Shown: one piece after another, positions 55,701-64,000 of the stretch | Layout: every line of letters begins with the position of its first letter | How positions within the stretch are numbered: the stretch's first letter is position 1 | Assembly: GCF_009793335.1 (NCBI RefSeq) | Contig: NZ_WING01000003.1 | Span: 1,054,001 to 1,118,000, forward strand | Origin: Actinomadura sp. J1-007 | GTDB taxonomy: Bacteria > Actinomycetota > Actinomycetes > Streptosporangiales > Streptosporangiaceae | Direction: 5' to 3' | Length of the DNA stretch: 64,000 nucleotides | Translations under genes and position numbers: made by a program | The notes under the pieces: model-generated | Seen by the model: the letters and a program-made list of their open reading frames with translations, nothing else | Told to the model about the DNA's origin: nothing | Database searches by the model: none

Positions 55701-57505
55701 ATGTGCGGCATCGTCGGCTGGGTGGACTACGACCGCGACCTCACCCGGGAACGTGCCACGGCCCGGGAGATGACCCGGACCATGGCCCTGCGGGGCCCCG
55801 ACGACGAGGGGCTGTGGATCGATCCGCACGCCGCCCTCGGCCATCGCCGGCTCGCGGTCATCGACGTCGAGGGCGGTGTCCAGCCGATGTCCGAGGGCCC
55901 CGCGACGATCGTCTACAGCGGCGAGACGTACAACTTCGACGAGCTGCGCCGCGACCTCGAAGGGCGTGGGCACGCCTTCCGCACCCGCAGCGACACGGAG
56001 GTCGTCCTGCGCGCGTACCTCGAATGGGGCGCGGCGGCCGTGGAGCGGTTCAACGGCATGTACGCCTTCGCCGTCTGGGACCGGCGCACCGAGGAGCTGC
56101 TGCTCGCCCGCGACCGCATGGGCATCAAGCCGCTCTACTACGCGCCGACCCCGCACGGGGTGCTGTTCGGCTCCGAGCCGAAGGCGATCCTCGCCAACCC
56201 GCTGTTCGACGCGGAGATCGACGACGAGGGCGTCAGCGAGATGCTCACCAACGCCAAGACCCCGGGCACGGCGTCTTCCGGGGCATGTACGAGGTCGTTC
56301 CCGGCCACACCGTCACGGTGTCGCGGCGCGGCGTCAGCGACCGGACCTACTGGGAGCTGTCCGCGCGCGAGCACACCGACGACGTGCCGGCCACGGTCGC
56401 GCGCGTGCGGGAGCTGATGGAGGACATCGTCCGCCGCCAGCTCATCTCCGACGTGCCGCTCTGCACGCTGCTGTCGGGAGGGCTCGACTCCAGCGCGCTG
56501 ACCGCCCTCGCGGGCCGCGCCCTCGGCGCCGAGCCGGTGCGGTCGTTCGCCGTGGACTTCGCGGACGAGACCGGCGGGTTCGTCCCCGACGACCTGCGCG
56601 AGACCCCGGACGGCCCGTACGTGCACGACGTGGCCAAGCACGTCGGGTCCGACCACGCCGACGTCGTGCTGAGCAACGACCAGCTCGCGTCCCCGGCGTC
56701 GATGGACAGCGTCCTGCGCGCCCGCGACCTGCCCGCGATGGGCGACATGGACAGCTCGCTGTACCTGCTGTTCGCCGAGATCCGGCGGCACTCGACGGTG
56801 GCCCTGTCGGGCGAGTCGGCGGACGAGGTGTTCGGCGGCTACCGCTGGTTCCACGACCCGGACGCCGTGGCGGCCGACGCGTTCCCCTGGTCGGGCGCCA
56901 TGCTCGGCGCGGGCCTCGGGCTGCTCGACCGGACGCTGCGCGACCGGGCGAACGCCTACGAGCGCGAGCGCTACCACGAGGCGCTCACCGAGGTGCCGCA
57001 CGTGCCGGGCGCCGACGCCCGCGAGCGGCGGATGCGGGAGATCTGCTACCTGCACCTCACCCGGATGGTGCGGATGCTGCTCGACCGCAAGGACCGGATG
57101 AGCATGGCGGTCGGCCTGGAGGTCCGGGTGCCGTTCTGCGACCACCGGCTCGTCGAGTACGTCTTCAACACCCCGTGGTCGCACAAGACGTACGACGGCC
57201 GCGAGAAGAGCCTGCTGCGCGGGGCCGTCGCCGACGTGCTGCCGAGGTCGGTGGTGCGCCGCCGCAAGAGCCCGTACCCGGCCACGCAGAACCCCGGCTA
57301 CGAGCGGATGATCCGCACCCGCCTGGAGGAGGTCGTCGCCGACTCCTCCTCGCCCGTCCTGCCGTACCTGGACGTCGGCGCGGTCCGCGAGGCGCTGCGC
57401 CGGCCGATGGGCGCCGCGAGCCTCCAGCCGGACCGGCTGCCGCTCGAACGGGCCCTCGCGCTGCACGACTGGCTCGCGGCCTACCGTCCCCGGCACGTCG
57501 CCTGA
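55701..57505 (+). CDS. asnB: Asparagine synthetase, glutamine-hydrolysing (one-base frameshift)
   Basis: 601 residues after correction. The N-terminal glutaminase begins MCGIVGWVDY, so Cys2 is the nucleophile after Met removal, with GHRRLAVIDVEGGVQPM and ETYNFDELR. The synthetase domain has the PP-loop LLSGGLDSSALTALAG and the later SGESADEVFGGYRWF. The slip is at 56267 (one C for two), where KTPGHGVFRGMYEVVPGH is restored. The ATG at 55701 follows AGGAGGG at a longish distance. It makes asparagine from aspartate, glutamine and ATP and is divergent from the operon that probably senses such amino acids. Confidence 0.93.
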
Positions 57506-57709
57506 CGCGCGGACGGTTCCCGGCCCGGGAGCGGCGGGCCGGGGCCCCGGGCCGGAGGGCGGGCCGGGGGCGGGCCAGGAACGGCGGAACGGGAGCGTTC
57601 GTTGGGAGGGGACCGGCCCCGGCCGAACCGTCCGGGGGCGCTCGTGCTACGACACTTGTAGCAGATCGGCTAGAGTCCCGGTCAGGCATACCGCGAGAGG
57701 AAGGCCCCG

Positions 57710-58165
57710 ATGGCGTTCTGGGACAAGCTGCGCGAGTCGTCGCAGACGATGCAGACCCAGCTCATGGCGAAGAAGAACGAACTGAAGAGCGGCGCGTTCC
57801 GCGACGCGAGCATGGCGATGTGCGCGCTGGTCGCCGCGGCCGACGGCACGGTGGACCCGAGCGAGCGCCAGCGGACGGCCTCGCTCATCGCGAGCAACGA
57901 GGTGCTCCAGAACTTCCCGGCCGACGACCTCCAGCGCCGGTTCAACGCCTACGTCGACAAGCTCAGCGCCGACTTCGCGTTCGGGAAGGTCAGCGTCCTC
58001 CAGGACATCGGCAAGGTGAAGAAGAAGCCCGCCGAGGCGCGCGCCGTCATCCAGATCGGCATCATCATCGGCGGCGCGGACGGCGTCTTCGACGACTCCG
58101 AGAAGGCGGTCGTCCGCGAGGCGTGCTTCGCCGTCGACCTCTCCCCCGCCGAGTTCGAGCTCTGA
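57710..58165 (+). CDS. TerB family tellurite-resistance protein
   Basis: This 151-residue helical protein has the two TerB metal-type motifs, AAADGTVDPSERQRTA and GGADGVFDDSEKAVVREA. Family members are part of tellurite, phage and colicin resistance operons. Here it is alone, without TerC, TerD or TerZ neighbours, so a stress role is likely but the mechanism is unknown. The ATG at 57710 follows AGAGGAAGG. Confidence 0.92.
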   Translation: MAFWDKLRESSQTMQTQLMAKKNELKSGAFRDASMAMCALVAAADGTVDPSERQRTASLIASNEVLQNFPADDLQRRFNAYVDKLSADFAFGKVSVLQDIGKVKKKPAEARAVIQIGIIIGGADGVFDDSEKAVVREACFAVDLSPAEFEL

Positions 58166-58217
58166 CCGGCCGCGCCGCCGCGCGCCGGCCCCGCGCGGGC
58201 GGGGGACGTGCCCGCCC

Positions 58218-59211
58218 TCACCCCCGCGGGCCGGTGCGGGGCGCTCCGCCCGCCCGGCGCGCGGCGTCCGGGAGCCCGGCGGTCGTGGACGTGGAGACGC
58301 CGCCCCGGAAGATGTCGGGCTCGATGTAGATCAGCCGTGCGATCGGGACGGCCTCCCGGATCCGCGCCTCGGCCCCGTTGATGGCGTGCGCGACGTCGCG
58401 CGCGTCGTCGTCCAGGTCGATCGCGATCTTGGCGGCGACCAGCAGCTCGTCCGGCCCGAGGTGCAGGGTGCGCATGTGGATCACGGTGTCCACGTCGTCG
58501 CCCGCGAGGATGGCACGCTCGATCGCGCGCACGTGCTCCTCGGTGGCCGACTCCCCACCAGCAGGCTCTTGACCTCCGTGGCCAGCAGGACCGCGATCAC
58601 CGTCAGCAGCAGCCCGATCGCCCCGGTGCCGACGCCGTCCCAGACCCCGTCGCCCGTGGCGAGGGTGAGCCCGACGCCCGCCAGCGCGAACACCAGCCCG
58701 ACCAGCGCGCCGGTGTCCTCCAGCAGGATCACCGGCAGCTCGGGCGCCTTGGACCGGCGGACGAACCGCACCCAGCCGGCCCCGCCCCGGGTCCGGTCGG
58801 CCTCCTTCACCGCCGTGCGCAGCGCCGACCCCTCCAGCACGATCGCCACGAGCAGCACGGCGACCGGCACCCACTCCCACTCCGTGATCGGGTGCGGGTC
58901 CCTGATCTTGTGCCACGCCTCGTACAGCGCGAACAGCCCGCCCAGGGTGAACAGCACGATCGCCACGATGAACGCGTAGATGTAGCGCTCGCGCCCGTAC
59001 CCGAACGGATGCTCGGCCGTCGCGCGCCGCTGCGCCCGCTTCCCGCCCACCAGCAGCAGCGCCTGGTTGCTGGAGTCGGCGACCGAGTGGATCCCCTCGG
59101 CCAGCATCGAGGACGAGCCCGTCAGCGCGAACGCGACGACCTTGGTGACCGCGATCCCCAGATTGGCCCGAGCGCCATGACGACGGCCCGCGTACTCCCC
59201 TCGGCACTCAT
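58218..59211 (-). CDS. Cation diffusion facilitator family transporter (two one-base frameshifts)
   Basis: 331 residues after correction. Six membrane helices with the metal-site motifs LAEGIHSVADSSNQ (HxxxD) and ILLEDTGALVGLVFALAG, and the cytoplasmic C-terminal domain (GDDVDTVIHMRTLHLGPDEL, VAAKIAIDLDDDARDVAHAI). CDF proteins export Zn, Fe, Mn or similar ions in exchange for protons. Slips are at 59167-59169 (C run; MALGANLGIAVTK restored) and 58553-58556 (C run; LLVGESATEEHVRA restored). The ATG at 59211 begins MSAEGSTRAVVM. The metal cannot be assigned from the motifs. It is a single gene, convergent with TerB. Confidence 0.88.
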
Positions 59212-59283
59212 CCGCGCCCACCCCTCCGCCTCGCCCAAGAACAGCGACAACTGTAGTAGACGGCGGCCCGGCGGCTCACCGGG

Positions 59284-60318
59284 TCACGGGAGGTCGTAGA
59301 CCTCCAGGGTCCAGGTCCCGGCCGGGGCGACGCCGCGCATGAGGTTCTCGATCGCGGCGGGGTCGGTCCGCTTCCCGGGGACGACCTCGGCGGGGAGCAC
59401 GCGGACGTCCACGTCGGTCCGCACGCCGGCCCTGGCCTTCTGGTCCCACGTGACGCCGAACGACTCCGCCCGCTCGCAGCCGACCATCCTGGGCGTTCCG
59501 CCGCCGACCCGCACGATCGCCCAGGCCGTGCCGTCGACGCAGGCGACGCGCAGCCGCACCGAACGGCCCGAGGAGGTGAACGCGGCCGTGCGGACGCGGC
59601 CGTCCCCCTTGCCGGCCGTCCGCGCCAGCCGTTTCAAGCCGGTCACCGTGCTCCCCTGGACGCCCGCGCGGCGCTCGGGGGCCTTGCACGTCTCGCTGGT
59701 GCACGTCCCGCTGTAGACGTGGACGCTCCACGCGGCGGAGACCGGGCGGTGCGCCGCCAGGTAGGCGTCGAGGTCCTTCGTTCCGGACGGTTCCGGGGCC
59801 CGGGACGGCAGCGCGACGAGGTCCAGGGTGACCGGCCGGCCCGGCACCGTCGCCAGGTAGCTCGCGAAGCCCTCGCCCCCGGGTGAGCAGCCGCCGCCCG
59901 ACAGCTCGCCGTCCTTCACCTCGTAGATCGCGACCTCGGCCGAGCACCGGTGCGTGAGCAGGGTGGTCCGGCCGGTCGGGACGATGCGCAGCCGCGTCTT
60001 CTCCCCGGCCCGGAACAGGAACCTGTCCCCGAGGGGCGCCATCCCCTCCTTCGGAGGCGTCCCGGGCCTCGGCGGGCTCAGCTCCACCGCCGTCGGGCCG
60101 GACGCCGGGCGCGGCCGGTCGCCGGCCCCCGGCGCGGCCGTGAGGAACGCCCCGACCGCCACGGCGACCCCGGCCGTTCCCACGGCGGCGGAGGCGGCGC
60201 GCACGCGGGCGCCCCGCCTGACGCGGCGCCGGACCTGCCCGAGGCGGTCCGGCGGGTGGGGCGCTCCGGCGCTGCGGTCCTCCATGAGCTCGCGCAGGTC
60301 CTGCATCGTGTGCGGCAT
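59284..60318 (-). CDS. Membrane protein partner of SigE-family sigma factor
   Basis: This 344-residue protein begins cytoplasmic (MPHTMQDLRELMEDRSAGAP and RLGQVRRRVRRGARV), then one membrane helix (AASAAVGTAGVAVAVGAFLTA), then an extracytoplasmic domain with several Cys (SGTCTSETCKAPERR; RLRVACVDGTAWAIVRVGG). It follows the sigma gene after three bases, so it is co-transcribed and probably its anti-sigma or sensor. It has no HxxxCxxC zinc motif. The family is not recognised beyond this plan, which is like the CU044_5270 pair in the same window but of different sequence. Confidence 0.78.
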   Translation of the reverse strand: MPHTMQDLRELMEDRSAGAPHPPDRLGQVRRRVRRGARVRAASAAVGTAGVAVAVGAFLTAAPGAGDRPRPASGPTAVELSPPRPGTPPKEGMAPLGDRFLFRAGEKTRLRIVPTGRTTLLTHRCSAEVAIYEVKDGELSGGGCSPGGEGFASYLATVPGRPVTLDLVALPSRAPEPSGTKDLDAYLAAHRPVSAAWSVHVYSGTCTSETCKAPERRAGVQGSTVTGLKRLARTAGKGDGRVRTAAFTSSGRSVRLRVACVDGTAWAIVRVGGGTPRMVGCERAESFGVTWDQKARAGVRTDVDVRVLPAEVVPGKRTDPAAIENLMRGVAPAGTWTLEVYDLP

Positions 60319-60321
60319 CGG

Positions 60322-60825
60322 TCAGTCCCTTCCCCTGGGCGCGACGGCGAGGATCTCCGGATCGATCCTGAGCTTGGCGAGGGCCTTGCTGGCCTGGCTC
60401 TTCACCGTCCCGACCGAGCAGCCGAGCACCGCCGCCGCCTGCGGCTCGGTGAGGTCCTCGAAATAGCGCAGCACGACGACGGCCCGCTGGCGGCGCGGCA
60501 GCCTCCCGAGCGCCGCCCACAGGACCGCCTTGTCCTCGGCGGTCCCCATCGCGTCCGCCGGATCGGCCCGTTCGGGCGGCTCGTCCGTCGGACGCTCCCC
60601 GCGCCAGCGCCGCCTGGCCCACGACGCGTGTGTGTTGACCAGGATCCGGTAGACGTACGGGTCGGGGTCGTCCCCGATCCGGCGCCACGCGCGCCACGCC
60701 TTGACCAGCGCGGTTTGCAGCAGATCCTCCGCCAGCCCCCAGTCCCGGCACAGCAGGTACGCCGTGCGCAGCAGCCGGGGCGACCGTTCGGTCACGTAGG
60801 CGGCATAGTCGGGTCGCTCCCGCAT
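60322..60825 (-). CDS. SigE-family RNA polymerase sigma-70 factor
   Basis: This 167-residue factor has region 2 (YAAYVTERSPRLLRTAYLLC, DWGLAEDLLQTALVKAWRAW, YVYRILVNTHASWARRRWRG) and region 4 (LGRLPRRQRAVVVLRYFEDL, PQAAAVLGCSVGTVKSQASK). It matches the actinobacterial SigE-family group, usually paired with a membrane protein as here. The ATG at 60825 follows GGAGG. Confidence 0.93.
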   Translation of the reverse strand: MRERPDYAAYVTERSPRLLRTAYLLCRDWGLAEDLLQTALVKAWRAWRRIGDDPDPYVYRILVNTHASWARRRWRGERPTDEPPERADPADAMGTAEDKAVLWAALGRLPRRQRAVVVLRYFEDLTEPQAAAVLGCSVGTVKSQASKALAKLRIDPEILAVAPRGRD

Positions 60826-61045
60826 CCGACCTCCTTCGGGTTCCTGCCGACTACTACCGCCCGGCCCCCGGAACGGTTGCCCGGAACGGTCGCCCGCGTG
60901 ATCGCACGCCTCGGAGCGTCAAGTTCCTCTTACCGATCGGTTCTGGCCAGCGTTGGCCGCTCTCATCGCTGATGTACGCATTGATTGCTTCTGCGGCAAA
61001 TGTCAGGCTGCGCACCGTTCATTGTCTTTCTGATGCGGAGGACAC

Positions 61046-62551
61046 ATGGTGCGCAAAGGTGCGCTCGCCACCCTCGTGGCACTGGCGGTCGCGATCGTCC
61101 CTGGCGTGGCGACGCAGGCCGACGCCGCGCAGGGCGAGCTGGCGAAGCTGGTGACCCTGAAGGACGTCCGGCACCACCAGCTCAACCTGCAGAAGATCGC
61201 CGACGCGAACGGCGGCAACCGCGCCGCCGGGCTCCCCGGCAACGTGATCACCAACAAGTACATCGTCGACCAGCTCAAGCGCGCCGGCTACCGGCCGACC
61301 GTGCAGAACTTCACGTTCGACTTCTGGCAGGAACGGTCGGAGGCGGTGTTCGCCGAGACCGCGCCGACGCCGAAGACGTTCGCGCCCGGCAGCGACTTCG
61401 CGACCCTCCAGTACTCCGGCAGCGGCGACGTGACCGCCCCGGCCACCGCCGTGGACCCGGGCGCGTCCGGAACGGGCAGCGGGTGCGAGGCGGCGGACTT
61501 CGCCGGGTTCACCAAGGGCAACATCGCGCTGATCCAGCGCGGCGGCTGCTTCTTCTCGGTCAAGACCGACAACGCGATCGCGGCGGGCGCGAGCGCGGTC
61601 GTCATCTACCAGCAGCCCGGCACCGACGGCCCCGTCAACGGGACGCTGGGCAAGGCGTACGACATCCCGGTGGTCGGCCCGACGAACGCGATCGGCGTGC
61701 AGCTCGTCCAGCAGGCGCAGGCGGGCCCGGTGTCGCTGCGCGTGCGGACCGACACCGTGAACGAGAAGCGGACCACCTCCAACGTGCTCGCCGAGACCAA
61801 GCGCGGCCGGGCCGACAACGTCGTGGTGGTCGGCGCGCACAACGACAGCGTCACCGAGGGCCCCGGCATCAACGACGACGGCTCGGGCACCGCGACGCTG
61901 CTGGCGATGGCCCAGAAGATCGGCAAGCTCGGCGGGAAGGTCCGCAACCAGGTGCGCTTCGCGTTCTGGGGAGCGGAGGAGGAGGGGCTGCTCGGCTCGC
62001 AGCACTACGTCGACACCCTGCCGCGGACCGAGCTCGACAAGATCGCGCTGATGCTGGACTTCGACATGCTCGCCTCGCCGAACTACGTGCGGTTCGTCTA
62101 CGACGGCGACAACAGCACCGGCGAGAACAACGTGCCCGTGCCGGCCGGCACCGGCGCGATCGAGAAGGCGTTCACCGACTACTACGCGGGCCGGAAGCTG
62201 GCGACCGACCCGACGCCGTTCGACGGCCGGTCGGACTACAACGCGTTCATCGTCGCGGGCATCCCGGCCGGCGGCATCTTCACCGGCGCCGAGAAGATCA
62301 AGACGCCGGAGCAGGCCAAGGTCTACGGCGGCACGGCCGGGAAGCCGTACGACCCGTGCTACCACCAGGCGTGCGACCGCTACGACAACGTCAACCTCAA
62401 GGGCTTCGACGAGATGATCGACGGCACCGCCGCGGTGACGGAGCTGTTCGCCCACAGCACCCTCACCGTGAACGGCAACGAGCTGGCCAGGAAGCGCGCG
62501 GCGGGCAAGGCGCCCGCCCCGCAGTGGAGGGGCTCGTACGAGACCCGCTGA
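61046..62551 (+). CDS. Secreted M28 zinc aminopeptidase with PA domain
   Basis: This 501-residue exopeptidase has a Sec signal (MVRKGALATLVALAVAIVPG to ADAA), a protease-associated insert (about 130-230; FTKGNIALIQRGGCFFSVKT) and an M28 catalytic domain with zinc ligands in VVGAHNDSVTEGPGINDDGS, the catalytic Glu in WGAEEEGLLGSQHY, then MLDFDMLASPN and the late His in CYHHQAC-type segment (YHQACDRYDNVN). It resembles Streptomyces aminopeptidase S. The ATG at 61046 follows GGAGG. It probably releases amino acids outside the cell, a possible source for the amino-acid sensing operon nearby. Confidence 0.93.
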   Translation: MVRKGALATLVALAVAIVPGVATQADAAQGELAKLVTLKDVRHHQLNLQKIADANGGNRAAGLPGNVITNKYIVDQLKRAGYRPTVQNFTFDFWQERSEAVFAETAPTPKTFAPGSDFATLQYSGSGDVTAPATAVDPGASGTGSGCEAADFAGFTKGNIALIQRGGCFFSVKTDNAIAAGASAVVIYQQPGTDGPVNGTLGKAYDIPVVGPTNAIGVQLVQQAQAGPVSLRVRTDTVNEKRTTSNVLAETKRGRADNVVVVGAHNDSVTEGPGINDDGSGTATLLAMAQKIGKLGGKVRNQVRFAFWGAEEEGLLGSQHYVDTLPRTELDKIALMLDFDMLASPNYVRFVYDGDNSTGENNVPVPAGTGAIEKAFTDYYAGRKLATDPTPFDGRSDYNAFIVAGIPAGGIFTGAEKIKTPEQAKVYGGTAGKPYDPCYHQACDRYDNVNLKGFDEMIDGTAAVTELFAHSTLTVNGNELARKRAAGKAPAPQWRGSYETR

Positions 62552-62565
62552 CCGGCGGTGAACGG

Positions 62566-62594
62566 GAAGGGGGCGCGCGCCGCGCGCCCCCTTC
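62566..62594. terminator. Hairpin between convergent aminopeptidase and acetyltransferase genes
   Basis: GAAGGGGGCGCGC (62566-62578) pairs with its exact complement (62582-62594) across a 3-base loop: a 13-pair stem between convergent stops. Confidence 0.7.
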
Positions 62595-62623
62595 GCGCTG
62601 CGCGCTCCGTTAGCAGTCCTCCG

Positions 62624-63862
62624 CTAGAACTCCTCGGAGGTGTGCGGGAGCAGCTCGGTGGCGAGGGCCGCGTCCAGCGCCGCCGCCGCGCCCGGCGTGT
62701 GCTCGGCGACGAGCCCCGCCCGCACGAGGTGCTCGGCGCGGGTGCCGCCGAGGTAGCAGGTGGCGAGGTCCCGCACGTCGAACGTGAGGTCGGGGGCGGC
62801 GGACTCCTCGGGGCGGAACGAGCAGGATCCGCCGTCCGCGACGAGGCGGCGCACGCCCGCGTTGGCGGGCAGCCGGTCGTCCCGCACCTCCAGCACGAGG
62901 TCGACGGGGGCGGCCCACGCGCGCCGTTCCATCGCGTCGCGCACGTCGACCAGCCGCAGCCACATCGCCGGGAACCGCGAGGTCACCCGGACCTGGTCGC
63001 GGTCGGCGGCCATGAGCGGAAGCGGGTCGTCCTCGGGACGGCCCCAGGCCCGGACCACGCCGGTGAGGTCGATCCCGGCGAGGTAGCGCCACAGCGCCGC
63101 CGCGACGGCCGGGGTGTCGGCCTCCAGCTCGTCCACGCGGACGAGGCCGGGGGTCCTCGCGTCCTCGTCGCCGCACTTGGTCCGGTAGACCGCGTACCCG
63201 GCCACGGGGTCGCCGAGGGCGACGACGCGCGGAGCCGTCAGGTCGTCGTCCCCCTCGTCGGTGTCGACCAGCCACTCCTCGCGCCACATCGCCTCGTCGC
63301 GGGCGGGCCGGCCGGGCCGGGAGGCGCGGGTGGCGTCGTAGTACGGGCCGAGGAGCTTGACCGTCTCCTCCTTGCCGAGCAGCCGCACGGGCCGCTCGTC
63401 GGGTGCGATCCGCAGCGCGAGCGGGCGTCTGGAGTCGATCTCCACGGTCGCGGCGTACGTGCCGTAGCCGTAGCCGTAGCGGCCGTAGATCGCGGCCTCG
63501 GACGCCCAGAGCGCGGCGAGCGGGCGGTCGGCGCTCCGCCGGAACAGCTCGGCCATCATGCCCGTGAGCACGCCGCGCCTGCGGTGGGTCGGCGAGACCG
63601 TCACGAACGAGACGCCCGAGCACGGCACGTCCCCGCCGGGCACGGACAGGGTGAACGGAAGCGCGGCGAGCAGGCCCACCAGGAGCGGCCCGTCGTACGC
63701 CCCGATGCGCAGGCTCCCCCGCAGCACCTCCCGGTGCCGTTCGAGCCTGGCCGCCCCCGGCGGCTTCTCGTTGAAGACCATGAAGGCGTGGTCGAGCGCG
63801 ACGTCGATGTCGGCCTCCTGGACCTCGCGGAAGGCGAGTCCAGAGGCGAGTTCTTGATCCAC
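62624..63862 (-). CDS. Eis-like GNAT acetyltransferase
   Basis: About 412 residues. It has an N-terminal GNAT domain with the acetyl-CoA motif SFVTVSPTHRRRGVLTGMMA, a second degenerate GNAT region (EAAIYGRYGYGYGTYAATVE, a strong Eis-family marker) and a C-terminal SCP2-like domain (LPANAGVRRLVADGGSCSFR; VRDLATCYLGGTRAEHLVRA) ending EEF, the free carboxylate end typical of Eis. Eis proteins acetylate aminoglycosides and other amines at several positions. The GTG at 63862 is my start; an in-frame GTG at 63898 would add 12 residues, and neither has a clear Shine-Dalgarno. Past it, 63899-64000 shows nothing recognised. Confidence 0.92.
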   Translation of the reverse strand: MDQELASGLAFREVQEADIDVALDHAFMVFNEKPPGAARLERHREVLRGSLRIGAYDGPLLVGLLAALPFTLSVPGGDVPCSGVSFVTVSPTHRRRGVLTGMMAELFRRSADRPLAALWASEAAIYGRYGYGYGTYAATVEIDSRRPLALRIAPDERPVRLLGKEETVKLLGPYYDATRASRPGRPARDEAMWREEWLVDTDEGDDDLTAPRVVALGDPVAGYAVYRTKCGDEDARTPGLVRVDELEADTPAVAAALWRYLAGIDLTGVVRAWGRPEDDPLPLMAADRDQVRVTSRFPAMWLRLVDVRDAMERRAWAAPVDLVLEVRDDRLPANAGVRRLVADGGSCSFRPEESAAPDLTFDVRDLATCYLGGTRAEHLVRAGLVAEHTPGAAAALDAALATELLPHTSEEF

Positions 63863-64000
63863 TCTGGAACGGTACTGACGGCGCCCTGGTGAACGCACGT
63901 CATTTTCGCGCCGCCGCCGGAGGGCGCCCGCCGGGGTAGGGGCCCCAGCCCTCGCGGGCGTCGCGCGCCCACGGCCAGCGCGGACGTCCCTCCGCGACGG

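Noticed and set aside
57710..58165. TerB as part of a tellurite or phage-defence island
   Set aside because: No TerC, TerD, TerZ or other defence genes are adjacent; the neighbours are asnB and a CDF transporter.

Overview
This window is very GC-rich chromosomal DNA, roughly 70% or more by eye, with strong G/C at third codon positions and frequent GTG or TTG starts. Its gene families are typical of actinomycetes: SARP/AfsR-type regulator, PucR regulator, ANTAR antiterminators, SigE-family and ECF sigma factors, DUF574 methyltransferase, a CU044_5270-type protein, a PknG-type kinase and a Tat-secreted cholesterol oxidase. A Streptosporangiales organism (Actinomadura-like) is my inference; no rRNA marker is present. 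I saw no tRNA, rRNA, insertion sequence, CRISPR array or prophage.

Layout. (1) 1-3.5 kb: GntR regulator, anion-type MFS permease and a two-subunit thiamine-pyrophosphate decarboxylase, with one promoter signature in front of both the permease and the enzyme. (2) 3.6-12 kb: several alpha/beta hydrolases, a methyltransferase/DinB operon divergent from an XRE-cupin regulator, and a large HPII-type catalase. (3) 12-17.5 kb: membrane Ser/Thr kinase, NarL-type two-component pair, divergent membrane S33 hydrolase. (4) 17.6-21.4 kb: S-adenosylhomocysteine riboswitch plus metH. (5) 21.4-27 kb: DoxX protein, ECF sigma/CU044_5270 pair, PucR regulator, and an ECF sigma factor fused to an anti-sigma zinc motif, a membrane helix and a lectin-like domain. 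(6) 27-31 kb: steroid-linked block with cholesterol oxidase under a KstR-like site, and a DapB-fold dehydrogenase/CMD operon under a KstR2-like site. (7) 31-35.4 kb: ATPase with an N-terminal DUF1778-like segment and three GAF-ANTAR proteins. (8) 36-44.5 kb: GNAT, SARP/AAA regulator, two epoxide-hydrolase-type enzymes, membrane XRE regulator. (9) 44.6-47.6 kb: deoR-galT, an amine-oxidase remnant, a DUF574 methyltransferase. (10) 48-57.5 kb: a five-gene signalling operon (cyclase-like, PknG, VWA, GlnX-like, GlnH-like) facing asparagine synthetase. (11) 57.7-64 kb: TerB, CDF transporter, SigE-family sigma plus partner, secreted M28 aminopeptidase, Eis-like acetyltransferase.

A caution governs the whole annotation: eleven otherwise normal genes, including metH, asnB and pknG, are each broken by one or two missing G/C bases, always inside short G or C runs and never by an extra base. 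Restoring them gives uninterrupted family-length proteins. I read these as sequencing or assembly contractions and annotate the genes as intact.

The most interesting system is the PknG operon with its divergent asnB. It resembles the mycobacterial GlnH-GlnX-PknG amino-acid sensing pathway, with two extra signalling proteins added.
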